The notes under the pieces are model-generated. The model did not search any database. It was given only the letters and a program-made list of their open reading frames with translations, and was not told the DNA's origin. The position numbers were made by a program, and so were the translations under genes. 64,000 nt of DNA from Charina bottae. Lineage: Eukaryota > Chordata > Lepidosauria > Squamata > Charinaidae. The stretch spans positions 19,878,501 to 19,942,500 of the forward strand of contig JALMGJ010000008.1 in NCBI GenBank assembly GCA_023362775.1. Reading direction: 5' to 3'. Positions 25,401-38,173 of the stretch are shown here, one piece after another (the first letter of the stretch is position 1; the number at the start of each line of letters is the position of its first letter).

Positions 25401-28400
25401 GAGAGTAGACGTTTGTGTGTGGGGGTGTGTGTATCACTTTCATATGATAGCAACATCCTGGGTACAGAAAAAATTATCAAGAAAATATACATACATAAAT
25501 ACAGGCACACAAACTTAAAAATACATGCTTGTTGAAGAATGCATAAAAACATAATACTCAAATATGATGAAATGCTTAACTACACCTTTCCTTTAAGGTT
25601 TTCTGTATTGTACTATTTTCAACATTTCCAAAAATAAATTAGAACAATTTATAAAAACCTTAACAAATAATACATGCCTTACAAGAACTAGTGTTAATTT
25701 CCCAAGCTTCTAGCTGTGTTATATTTACCCTATTTTTGGTAAAGAGCAAATCAATAGTAGCATCTGCAATAATATTCATACGTAGCTCAAAAGCAAGGAT
25801 CTGTCTTGGCTTCCCAGGAACTGGAACTTCTGTAACTTTCATTACTTGATAATCTGGCGGTAAAAAAAATTTCCACAAACAGTCCCTAAAAGAAAAATCC
25901 AAAGAGTAACAGTTATACTATAATAAATGTCAGTCGTTTATGAATACTTTCTTTAGTATATTTACACAAGAGCAACACTGATGATTTACATTCTCTACAT
26001 GCATTAGAATTTACTTCAGTAAAGACAGATCTAACTACACTTAGGAACTTTCCCATGAATGAATGAGCCAGGTTTCATGCAGCCTCATCCACCACTGAAT
26101 CCTTCATAAAGCTTGCCTTACATTGTTAAATGAGATCCTGCAATCAAAATCTTTTGCAGAGGCAGGCTTGTCTGTTAAGTATGTAAGACATGTATTTGCT
26201 TCATCTCTGGATTAACATCTAGATCAGACTTTTTCAACTGTGTTTCCATGGAACCCTAGGTTTCCGCAAGAGACTGTGATTAAAAAAAAATCATTTTTTT
26301 AACTTTGCGAACTGCGCAATGCTAGGACTCACAGTGGTGGGAATTTTTACCCATTGCGACTCAGCTGCTGGCCTGCCACTTTGCTGTTGTAAACGTAACA
26401 AGTGGATTGTGTATGTTAGAAATGAACTGTATTGTGAAGTTTTCACATTTTTTGCTATTTTTATACAGGGATTCCCTGAAACCTGAACATTATTATTTCA
26501 ATGGCAACTCCAAGATAAAAAGGTTGAGAAAGGCTAATGTAGACAGAGCTACCTCCAACATTATATGAATGGACTTCCATTTTCATAATAGGATTTTAGC
26601 TCATTTTCCTCTCCCTTCCCTTCCATAATAGAGAACTTGGTGTTTTTTAGAAAGCCATTATTTGGTTTTAGAAGTTTTGTAATGGATAGGCTGACCATAT
26701 TTCCTTGCCGGCCTCCAAACCCCGCCCCCCAGTCCACGCAATTGGCTCCCGCCTGCAAACCCCGCCCCCGCCCCACACGATTGGCTCCCACCTGCAAACC
26801 CCGCCCCCATCAGCGCGATTGGCTCGGATTTTAATATTTTTTTTTATTTTTAAAGGTTTTTTTTTTCTTCTAGCAGTAAATGGTGCGGCAGAGCTGGTGT
26901 GTTTAGGGAAGGCCGGAGCACACACACTGTGCACACAGCACCGTCATCGGCCGGGGGACAAGGGGCGGGGATGGAGGCCCACCACTGCCCCATCCCCCTC
27001 GGGTTTGGCCGAGGGAGGAGAGTCACTGCTGCTGCCGCCGCCGCCGCCACCGCACACTAGAAGCAGGAGCTGGCCGAGCTAGGGGACTTCAGCCGCACCA
27101 CTCCGCCCCTTGCTGCCTGCCAGGCTGTGGGAGCTCCCACAGCCCGGCGGGCGGCAAGGGGCGGAATGGTGCGGCTGAAGCCCCCCAGCGCAGCTGGCTC
27201 CTGACGAGGACGGAGGCCCACCACTGCCCCAGCCTTCACAGACTTGGCCGAGGGAGGGAGGAGAGTTGCGACTGCTGCTGCTGCTGCACAGGAGAAGCAG
27301 GAGCTGGCCGAGCTGGGGGGCTTCAGCCACACCACTACACCTCTTGCCGCCCACCAGGAGCTCCCGCAGCCCGGCGGATGGCAAGGGGTGGCGTGGTGCG
27401 GCTGAAGCCCCCCAGCGCGGCTGGCTCCTGCAGAGGACGGAGGCTCACCGCCGCCCCGACCCCCTCAGGCTTGGCCGAGGGTGGAAGGAGAGTCGCCGCC
27501 GATGAGCAGGAGGCAGGCGGCAGCACAGCGCGATGAGGTTGTGATGCCTCCCGGGAGAGCAGTAGCGGTGGCGGTGGCGGAGAGAGGGACGGTTCCAGGC
27601 GGAGGCGCTTGCGGAGGGGCCGCTGCTGGGCAGGGGAGGCAGCTCCTTGGGCCCCTCACGAGGAAAGGCAGTGCCATGGCTCCACTGGGCCCTCCTCTCC
27701 CTCCTCCGCCACAGCGCCTGACTCACTCTCCTCCTCCAGAGACGCTTCAGGCTGCAGCCCAGCAGATGCACGCAGCCCAGCCCCGCGGACCCCGCAGCGG
27801 CCGGCGCAGTGTCTCTGCCCCACCTCTCATGCAGCACTGCCGAGCCCCTCGCAAAACGCCACCCCACCGCCTGGCTTGGCTGCCATCCCGCCTCCCCAGC
27901 ACTGACATCTGCGAGGTGAGACCTAGAGCGTCTTGTGGGCAGGATTCTGAGGCAGGATCTCGGCCTTTTAAGGTTGGAATCTCGCGCCGTTTGCGGCTGG
28001 GACCCAATTGGCCAAGCAGCACGCTGATTGGTAGAGGGGCTTCTTGTTCCAGGCTGCCTCCAATCGGCAGCTCTGGTTCGGACCATACCAGCTTCTTCCG
28101 GAGGTCGGCTCATCTTCCTCCGACTGAGTCCGAATCTGGCATGGCGGCGGGGGCTGACCCACTCCTGTCAGGCTTACTCCTGACTCAGATTTTTGAAAAA
28201 CGGGACAAAATCAAGATTTTGACTATAACGACGGGACACTCCAGAAATGGTGAAATAACGGGACAGTCCCGTTCAAAACGGGACGTATGGTCAGCCTAGT
28301 AATGGAATATAATAGGAGCAAGCATTTTTTTAAAAAAACATAGTTGTTCTTCTGTTCCAGATATACAATAGTGCAGGGCTTTCCAAACTGTGTGTCGCGA

Positions 28401-31400
28401 CACAATATTGTGTCGCCTGGGGGCCCCAAGTGTGTTGCGTGACAACCCGGAAGTGCTGATGAAAATGCCCTCGGTTCCGGTAGGGAGGCGAAAATTGCAT
28501 GCGCACGATGCCGGGCCACTTCCCTGCTGCACAGCTGATCGGCACGGGGGGGGGGGACCGGGCTGAAAATTCTCTGCACCGATCAGCTGTGCAGCAGGGA
28601 AGTGGTCCGGCAGCGTGCGCGCACAATTTTTGCCTCCCTGCCGGAACCGAGGGCATTTTCGGGGTCCCTGGAGCCTGCCCTTTCGAAGGGGCAGCAGCAG
28701 GCCATCAGCACTTCCGGGTTCCAGGACGCCGATGCTACCGCGGCGACAACCCAAAAGCGCTGCCACCGCTTCCGGGTTTTTGCGCATGGCGGCGGCACTT
28801 CCGGGTTTTTGTGCGCCGGCCGTTGGTGTGTCGCCAACGGCAAAAGTTTGGAAAGCCCTGCAATAGTGAATAGGACATCTCCAAATCAACTTTTTTCCAC
28901 ATTCCTCACTTTCTATAGCATAGTCGTTTAAAAAAAAAGACAGTACCTTTGCCGGTCAGCCCATGGTCCATAATTAAAATCAGTTCCTTTGCCACAAACT
29001 ATATCTAGCCCCCAACATGGTGGAAGGTCTTGCAATTTGCTATCTTCATTATTTGTCTCTCCCTCATTGTTTTCCTCTGTTTCTTCTGGTACAAGACCTG
29101 TATTTTAGGAAATAGACCCCCTCCATAATATATATTCAAATAACTCATAACTTGAAGGCTTAACTACTGTATCACAAAACCTTGTATATCAAGGATTAAC
29201 AGACATTTCACAAGCCTATTACAGCTAAAAACCAGAAATATACAGATACAGGTAGTCTTCAACTTCTGACCATTCATTTAGCGACCGTTCAAAGTTATGA
29301 CGGCACTGAAAAGTGACTTGCGACCGGTCCTCGCACATACGACTGTCACCATGTCCCTGAGGTCACGTGATAAAAATTCAGGTGCTTGGCAACCAGCATG
29401 TATTTACAATGGTTGCAGCGTCCCAGGGTCACATGATCGCCATCTGCGACCTTCATAGCCAGCTCCCATCAAGCAAAGTCAATGGGGGAAGCCAGATTCA
29501 TTTAACGACCACAGCAAAAAGGTTCTAAAATTGGGAGTGACTCACTTAATGACTGCCTCACTTAGCAGAAGAAGTTCCAGTCCCAACTGTAGTCATAAAT
29601 TGAGGACTACCTTCAGCAAAAATTCTGAGAAACAGCACTGAAATATTTTGCACTGTCCTTGAATGTTAAGAAACTCTTTTAAGAATTTAGTCAATAAAAC
29701 CAAGAAAGATCAGTTTGTGGAGTCCTTGGTGCTCTCTGAGCCTTGTTGTTTTCATGCAGACATTTCATTGCCAGACTAGGCAACATCCTCAGTGCAAAAA
29801 GGGAGTGGTGTTTGCTCTCAGTTTATATACCATGGTTTGCCCTGCTTGTGTTGGTGGGGGTATTGTTCTCTCCTTGGGAGTTCCTTGATTGGGCTGTTGT
29901 TTGCCGCTTGGTTGATTGACTGAGTTAATAGTTCCTTGATTAGGGTATTGTGTACTGTTTGATTGTTCCTCTCGTGTTAATCCTGGTGTTAATCTTTGCA
30001 TATCTGGGTGTTGATTGCTGGTGAGGTGGTGTTCTGGTCTTTTGGCTTTTCTATTGTCTCTTATGAATGGTATGTAAATGTTGTTTACCTCTATGTGCCT
30101 GTTGATGGCTGACTTCTCTGAGTGCCAAGCTTCCAGGAATTCCCTAGCGTTCTTGGATTTGGCTTGGTCTGGGATGCTTACAGCCTCCCAATTGAAAGTA
30201 TGGTTGAGTCTGTCCATGTGTTGTGAGATTAAGGAGTTTTCATCGTGTCTTATAACTGTTAGTTGGTGTTCGTTGATGCGCTCTGCTAGTCTTCTGCCCA
30301 TCTGTCCTACATAGTGGTAGCCACTATACATAATCAAGGAACTATTAACTCAGTCAATCAACCAAGCAGCAAACAACAGCTCAATCAAGGAACTCCCAAG
30401 GAGAGAACAACACCCCCACCAACACAAGCAGGGCAAACCATGGTATATAAACTGAGAGCAAACACCACTCCCTTTTCCCACTGAGGATGTTGCCTAGTTT
30501 GGGAATGAAACGTCTACATGAAAACAAAAAGGCTCAGAGAGCACCAAGGACTCCACAGTTCAACCCTGAGCTACAAATATTCTCTTCGATTGGTAAATAT
30601 AAATTTCCCAGATAGATCATGAGAATCAACATTTACATAAATGCAGTACTTTGCTGCATTGGTTAGTATTTTCCAAATGTAAAAAAGCTGAGGCAAGGAG
30701 CATAGAAGAGAAAATCTAGAGGCCTCATACCTATATCAGATCTCACTCTGCTTGAATCCTATTGTACAAAGAAATCCCTACAATTAAACAGTCTTGAAAT
30801 ATGAACATGCAATCCAATTTCAGATGTATGTTTTTAAAAACTTTATTAAATGCTTAGTGTATAACACATATGGCCAATTCAATTTCAACAGCCACTAGCA
30901 TGTTGGGTTGGTGGGTTCAGATAAGGCAATGATATAATAGTAAATTTAGAACCAGTGTCAAGGCCAACAACATTTGCCACTTATTGAAAAGCTCATGCAT
31001 TCTAACATCTGGCCATGCAAACAAGATTCCCTGGTGAGTATAGGAGATTTGCAGGGTACAAAATTATTTTGTTTCTCAAAAATTTTGCTAATATTTCTAT
31101 CAAATGATCCCCTGCCATCTTAAATTAGCACAATGCAGTACTTAATCTGACACTTACATAATTATAACCATTTTCAGAGGACTGATTTTTTAAAAACAGT
31201 GATTTCCTTAAGATCAGCTAGTAAACTCTCATAGTCATTGCACAACATCAACTCAAATAAATTAATGGCTTAAAGTTACTTGTTCAATAGTTATAGGCCA
31301 TTATTAACTGTTCTATAGCTACTTAGGATAGGGTCAAATGTAGGCTGACCATATTTCCTTCAGGCAAAAACGGGACATTTGGGATGGGAAAACGGGACAG

Positions 31401-34400
31401 GGTCTTATGCCACCATGCCGGCCTGAAAACCCCGCCCCCCAGTCCACGCAATTGGCTCCCACCTTCAAACCCCGCCCCCGCCCCACACGATTGGCTCCCG
31501 CCTGCAAACCCCGCCCCCATCAGCGTGATTGGCTCGGATTTTAATTTTTTTTTTCGATTTTTAAAGGTTTTTTTTTCTTCTAGCAGTAAATGGTGCAGCA
31601 GAGCTGGTGTGTTTGGGGGAGGCCGGAGTACACACACTGTGCACACAGCACTGTCATCGGCCGGGGAACAAGGGGCGGGGATGGAGGGGATGGAGGCCCA
31701 CCACTGCCCCATCCCCCTCGGGCTTGGCCGAGGGAGGGAGGAGAGTCGCTGCTGCTGCTGCCACCGCCGCAGAGCAGGAGAAGCAGGAGGAGCCGGCTAC
31801 GCTCGGCTGCTTCAGCCACACCACTCCGCCCCTTGCTGCCCGCTGAAGCTCCCCAGGGTGGCCGGCTCCTGCTTCTCCTGCTCGGCGGCCCGACAACTCT
31901 CCTCCCTCGGCCAAGCCCGATCAGATGCACATACACACATTTTTCTTCTTATATCTCTTTTTTTCCCTGCCCCCCTATGTTTGTATTTTTATTTTTATAG
32001 TTTATTAATCTCTACTTAATATTATATTCTTTTTGAATATATATAGAAGAAAGAAGAAAAATGTAAATCAAGTATTTACACAATTTTTTGTTAAGAAAAC
32101 AAGGTATTTTAATGAAATGTACGTATTTATTGTATGGTAAAGATGTATAAGTCAAAAATTGAATTTGAAATAAATACTTAATAAATCAGTAATATAACAT
32201 AAGAGAAGAAAAGGAAAATAGTGATAAGGTTAGAAATAGATATATATAAATAAAGTAGTTAGAAAGGGTTAGAGGAAGAAGAAGGGAAGAGGGAAACAGA
32301 GGGAAAATAATTTAGAATAAAGATATGTTATATGAAATATATTAGATAATGAATATTATAAATCAAATGTAAATATGTATACATAAATGTAGTTATTGTT
32401 ATGTGTTATATGTTTTGTTTATGTTGAATGTAAATAAAATTAAAATTTTATATTTAAAAAAAAAGATGCACATACACACACTCACACTCACAGGACAGAC
32501 TGCCCTCGGCAGGAGCCGGCCGTGCTGGGAGGCTTCAGCCACAACACTCCGCCCCTCGCCACCCGCTGAAGCCCCCCGGCATGGCCAGCTCCTGCCAGGG
32601 CAGTCTGTCCTGTGAGTGTGTGTGTGTGTGTGTGCATCTGATCGGGCTTGGCCGAGGCAGGAGAGTTGTCGGGCCGCCGAGCAGGAGTCGGCCGCGCTGG
32701 GGGGCTTCAGCGGGTGGCAAGGGGCGGAGTGGTGTGGCTAAAGCCCCCCAGCGTAGCCGGCTCCTGCTTTTCTTGCTCGGCGGCGGCAGCAGCAACAACT
32801 CTCCTCCCTCGGCCAAGCCCGATCAGATGCACACACACACACTCACACACTCACAGGACAGACTGCCCTCGGCAGGAGCCGGCCGCGCTGAGGGGCTTCA
32901 GCCACACCACTCCGCCCCTTGCCACCCGCTGAAACCCCCCAGCATGGTCAGCTCCTGCCAGGGCAGTCAGAGTGTGTGGCTGAAGCAGCCGAGCGCAGCC
33001 GGCTCCTCCCGCTCTTGCTCTGTTGCAGGGAGGCTGGAGAAAGAGGATGTGGGGTGCGTGTGTGCGCGTGTGTGCGTGCGTGCGCGCGCGATTACGCTGA
33101 CCAAATGCACCGGCACCAGTTGCAGGGAGGCTGGAGAAAGAGGCTTCTCCTGCTCAGCGGCCCAACAACTCTCCTCCCTTGGCCAAGCCCGATCAGATGC
33201 GCACACATACACACACACGCACCCCATACCCTCTTTCTCCAGCCTCCCCATGACCAAATGCACCCGCACCTGTTGCAGGGAGGCTGGAGAAAGAGGATGT
33301 GGGGTGCGTGTGTGTGTGTGTGTGTGTGTGTGCGCGTGCGCGATTACACTGAGCAAGTAATCTGCGCACGCGCTCACCCTCTTCCCACAACCTTCCCGTG
33401 CCTGCTTTGCTTTCCCTGGCCTCACCACTGCTGGGCAAACAATCTCAGGATCAGGTAAGGAGGCAGGAACCTGGACTGTGGTGTTGCTTCTGCTGCTGGG
33501 CTCGCACGTGGCAACTGGGCTTCCAGTTGCCGCGCTGATAGGGCCTCTTCCGGGCTGCCTCCAATGGCAAGTCCGGCTCCAGTCCTCCTTTCTGTCTTCC
33601 TGTCCTCCTTCCCGCCAGGTTTAAAAAAGGGTTAGGGTTAGGGTTAGGGTTAGGGTTGAGATCAAAATTGAGATTTTGATCAAAACGACGGGACGGTTGA
33701 AAAATGCTAAAATAACGGGACTGTCCCGTTCAAAACGGGACGTATGGTCACCCTAGTCAAATGGGATACCACAGTAATAAAGGCAGACTTAAGGATGACA
33801 CAGGAATCCATGATGAGAAACTGAGCCATCTTTTAAGTTAAAAAGCAATTGCAAGACTAGATGGAATCAGATTGGGCAGAGATACTCTATGTGAAGGGGA
33901 AAGGTTAAGTATTCTAGGGTACTGTTCCAGTTCAAAATGTTGACAAAAAAGCTAAGAACTTGCAAATTGTTATCACCCTTAAATGCAAAGATTCACACTC
34001 ACCTGGTTCATCCATATAGTAATAGATGTCAACATCATTTGACTGCATCACAACAAAACCTTCTCCCATTAATCTTGGAGGTCTGTTACAAAAGAGAAAC
34101 AAAAAAGTAGGAAGGAAAAATGTTAACACTGCATTTATCAATTGGATTCTAGTCTATGGAAATTTATAATCAGTATGTCAGTCTTTAAGAGGCACATGAC
34201 TTCTTGTAAAAATTTATGACTATTAAAGATTTAGTTATAGGCTTTATTTTTCCAGTTAATTCACTTAAGACCTTTAAAAAAGGTTTTCAGGCAATATAAA
34301 AAATCTGCATTTTCCTCATGCTTGCACTGATCCAAAGCATTGTTGTCTGATTCATCAACATTAACATATTGATAATTAACATATTAACATTCTCAAGCAT

Positions 34401-35474
34401 TAACAATATTAAAAATGTTTATTTTCTTTGTTCCAAAATAAAAGTTTCAATTGAATCATTTGAAAACACACATTATTTTTAAACTTTAATATGGTAAACC
34501 AACTGAAATTATTGGAATGGTGTAGAGAAAATTTGTTGTAGCCAAACTAAATTTTTCAGCTGAAAAACTTTCACAGTATAATTTAAACATGTTGGTGATT
34601 TGATGATAACTTGATAATCTTTTTCCTCAAAAGTTCTTCTCTCCTATCCTATATTTCAGTCATTTGTTAATAATTTCCTGTTAAAATAGAACACAGATGC
34701 ACTCTAAAGTGCATAGCACTCTTCATTTAAACAATATGCTCTGGCCATGATAATAAATACTGCACTTTGGTTGTAAGTAACTATCTCCCCTGAAGAGGGA
34801 GATTTTGCTCAGGCAATGATGCTCTACCTTGCTATCTTTTACCTACCTTTTACTCCAGAGAGTAATCTATCTTGGCATTGAAATCACCTGCAGCCATTAT
34901 ATTTACATTTTGGAAAAATGAAAAAAAGATGAAGCAGTTGTATTATTTAGGATAATAGGTCTCGGGAAAAACACTGAGGACTCTTAGACAATTCTGCAAG
35001 GAGGATAACCTGGAAATTAACCATCAAAACCTCAAAATCATGAGTTTTACTAGGAAACCTAAGAGTCACGCCTAGCATATAGACAGGCACTCAATCAGGC
35101 AGGTAACATTATTTAAATATTTGGGAATGGTTCCAGTAAAAGTTCCAGTAATAGGAAGTCTCATGCCTCCTATACTGCCTAAGGTGCTCGCAGGACTGAG
35201 GCTGCCATCTTTAAATTTCTGTGAACAAAAGGGTGGTTATATTCCTGCTGTCCTTAAATTATTCAAAGCAAGAACATTGGGACAGATGCCCTATAGTATC
35301 CAGCTGTGTCCATATAATGACTCTGGCCTGGGCCTGCTAGAACAAGTCCAATCTGATTTTTTTTAAGACACACATTCCAGGTTCCTTGCTATGTCACAAA
35401 TGCTGACCTCTATCTAAAGGCTAGTGGGTGAAAGTGGAGGCTAGAGCATACATATGTATGCATGCATGCATATA

Positions 35475-35551
<77 letters not shown>

Positions 35552-38052
35552 CTGTGTGTGCGCATGTTTAATTTAAACATTAAATTACTGGTTAAAGCTA
35601 TCATTTCTTCCTAGCCCCTCTATCTTTGGTGGATAAATTCCTGTCTGTTTGAAACAACACCAGTAGCAAAATTAAGTCTAGAGGTCCCTGAAATTTTATC
35701 AGGCCAATTCTGTGCTGAAGGAGCAAATACTAGACACTGAATACTAGGATGATTTAAGTAGGCTCCAAATCTATTATTGACAGCCACAGGTATAAAATAG
35801 CACCTGTGGCATCTTATACAATTAGAATTAACCAAACATAAAAGGACATTTTTTCTTGCACAGTGTGATGTCTTCCCTTTGGCTGTTTTGAATAGAAGAT
35901 ATGGGAAGGTCCTGTATATTTATGCCCCTAGAACATTTATGCCTCTGGCAAGTCTGGAGAAATTGACAAGTTCTTCAGACTTCATTTTAGCATTTTTTCC
36001 ATTTCTAAAACGTTTCTTCTGAGATTTAAATTTTAACAGATTTTTGGAAGTTTATTAGTTTTAAGGTTTTAGGTTCACATTTTGAATAGTTTAGACTGGA
36101 ATTTTATATAATTACCAGAGAGTAAATACCATTGAATTTCAGAAGATTTATTTTAACAGGACATGTGTTTAGCAGTGCACTGTACAAGAATTTTAGTCAG
36201 GTACACAACAATTCAGCATCAATGAGAGACTGAGCCAGGTTTCTCTGCTAACCTAACCGTAAATGAACTTGGAATCAACAGTCATTCAAACTTCTAAAGC
36301 AGTACTTTGCATTAAACATTTGAATCAATTTTGAGCACATGTCAAGGTAGGCAAAAAATATAGATGGATCCCTCTGCACCAACAGAGTGCTCTGCTCATT
36401 CATGTGATTTATTTACTTACTTTTAGGCAGCCTGAAGGCTAGAGAAACAGGACAAGTAAATTTTATCTGTTAAACAGGAATTTTTGAAGGGTCAAGGGCT
36501 CCAATCTGTTTTCCTAATCAGCTGGAAGGCTGCAAAAAGACTTCTGATTATGTGGAACATTGCTAGAATATGCAGGACTGAATTGTTTTGGCCCTTTTTT
36601 GCACCTTTTTTTTGGTGTTAATTAAAGCAGCATGAGAACCAGTTTGGTGTAGTGGTTAAGGCATCAGGCTAGAAACTGGGAGGCCGTGAGTTCTAGTCCC
36701 GCCTTAGGCGCAAAGCCAGTTGGGTGACCTTGGGCCAGTCACTGTTTCTCAGCCCTAGGAAGGAGGCAATGGCAAACCACTTCTGAAAAATCTTGCAGGG
36801 ACTTGTCCAGGCAGTCTCTGAGAATCGGACACGATTGAACAGATTAAAAAAAATTAAAGCAGCAGGCACTCCAATTTCAATCCTCAAAACTCACCCCAAA
36901 CCCTTAAAGAGTCCATAACCATGCCATTAAAATTCAGTGGCAAACATGATTAAAATTCATAATGTGATTTGGGAGCTGTTTGGGGAAGAGGCTATAAAAT
37001 GAGCTTAAAAGTTTGTGTACCCTTTTGAATTTTCAATATTTCTGCACAAATATGACCTAAAATGTCATCTTACGTAAGTCCTAAAACTAGATAAAGAACC
37101 CAATTAAGCAAATGACTCAAAAACGTTATCTTGTTCATTTATTTTATAAATGATACCTTATACCTTATCATTTTACTTTATCATGTAATATTCTGTGAAA
37201 TGTATGTCTGGTTAACATCAACAATAGCAGTCATTTTATAATGGCATCCATGACACTTCCTTAGAATTCTAAATTATTTAGAATTCCCTCATTCCCAATA
37301 CTATATTACATATTCTGTAGCTTTAACTCATAATTACTTACTCATCATTTTGAAGACCAACATATCTTGGACTTGGAACAAGCATAACCCTCACATTTTC
37401 CAGTTTTCCTTTTACAATATGCATAAACTGATCCAGATGGCTTGAAGGAGGTTTTGTGGTATAAGTTAAGAAAGCATCATCAAAGTTAATACACAGAGTC
37501 TGAGGCTGATAATGATTTCCAAAGGCTAAGCGACCCTAATTTAAGAGAAAGACAACTGCATGTTAACTTTTAATTCTATGGTAGCAAGACATTCTTTTAA
37601 AGTGGTTTTACTTAGCATTTTAAGGAAACCATGTGTATCACCTAGAGAAATACACACATAGACACACACACATGTATAGTATATGTAGGGATGTATGTAT
37701 ATATCGCCTAAAAACGTTTCTAAGATCAAAATGAAATATTATAAAGACTGCTGAAGAAAGTGATCTTCAAAATCCATAGAAAATCTAAAACGCAAATGAT
37801 CAGGATCTTTTTTACTTACCGTGCTAACATTGACTTTGATTACAGGAATAAGAGATCTCCATGAAGATGAGGGGTCATGAGAATCACTTTTTCCTTTGAC
37901 ACTGAAGGAAAAATGCAAAGTAAGTTTACATGCTGAACAATATAAATTAGAAACTCCAATATTACATGCAAATTAACCTATACCAAAATGGAATTGAACT
38001 TCATGCCCAGAGGATTGCAGTCCTATCTCAAGAAAACACAGGACTTATAATA

Positions 38053-38097
<45 letters not shown>

Positions 38098-38123
38098 TGT
38101 ATGTATGTATGTATGTATGTATG

Positions 38124-38173
<50 letters not shown>

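Larger units (their letters stand above)
31341..33755. mobile_element. GC-rich non-autonomous hAT element, family A, copy 2 (2.4 kb)
   Basis: TSD gtcaaatg at 31333-31340 and 33756-33763. Ends are taggctgaccatat and gtatggtcaccccta-like cgtatggtcaccct. Longer than copy 1 because of a nested L1 piece (31940-32463), repeated (CA)n/(TG)n tracts and tandem palindromic GC-rich units. Includes (TTAGGG)4 near its right end. Confidence 0.9.

Noticed and set aside
27445..28299. ORFs of 222 and 272 residues on opposite strands
   Set aside because: Same reason: GC-rich interior of hAT family A copy 1, low-complexity composition, no recognisable domain.
32581..33458. ORFs with CVCVCV/HTHTHT runs
   Set aside because: Translations of (TG)n and (CA)n tracts and tandem palindromic units.
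35470..35550. CRISPR-like regular repeats
   Set aside because: Six-base microsatellite in a vertebrate intron, no spacers.
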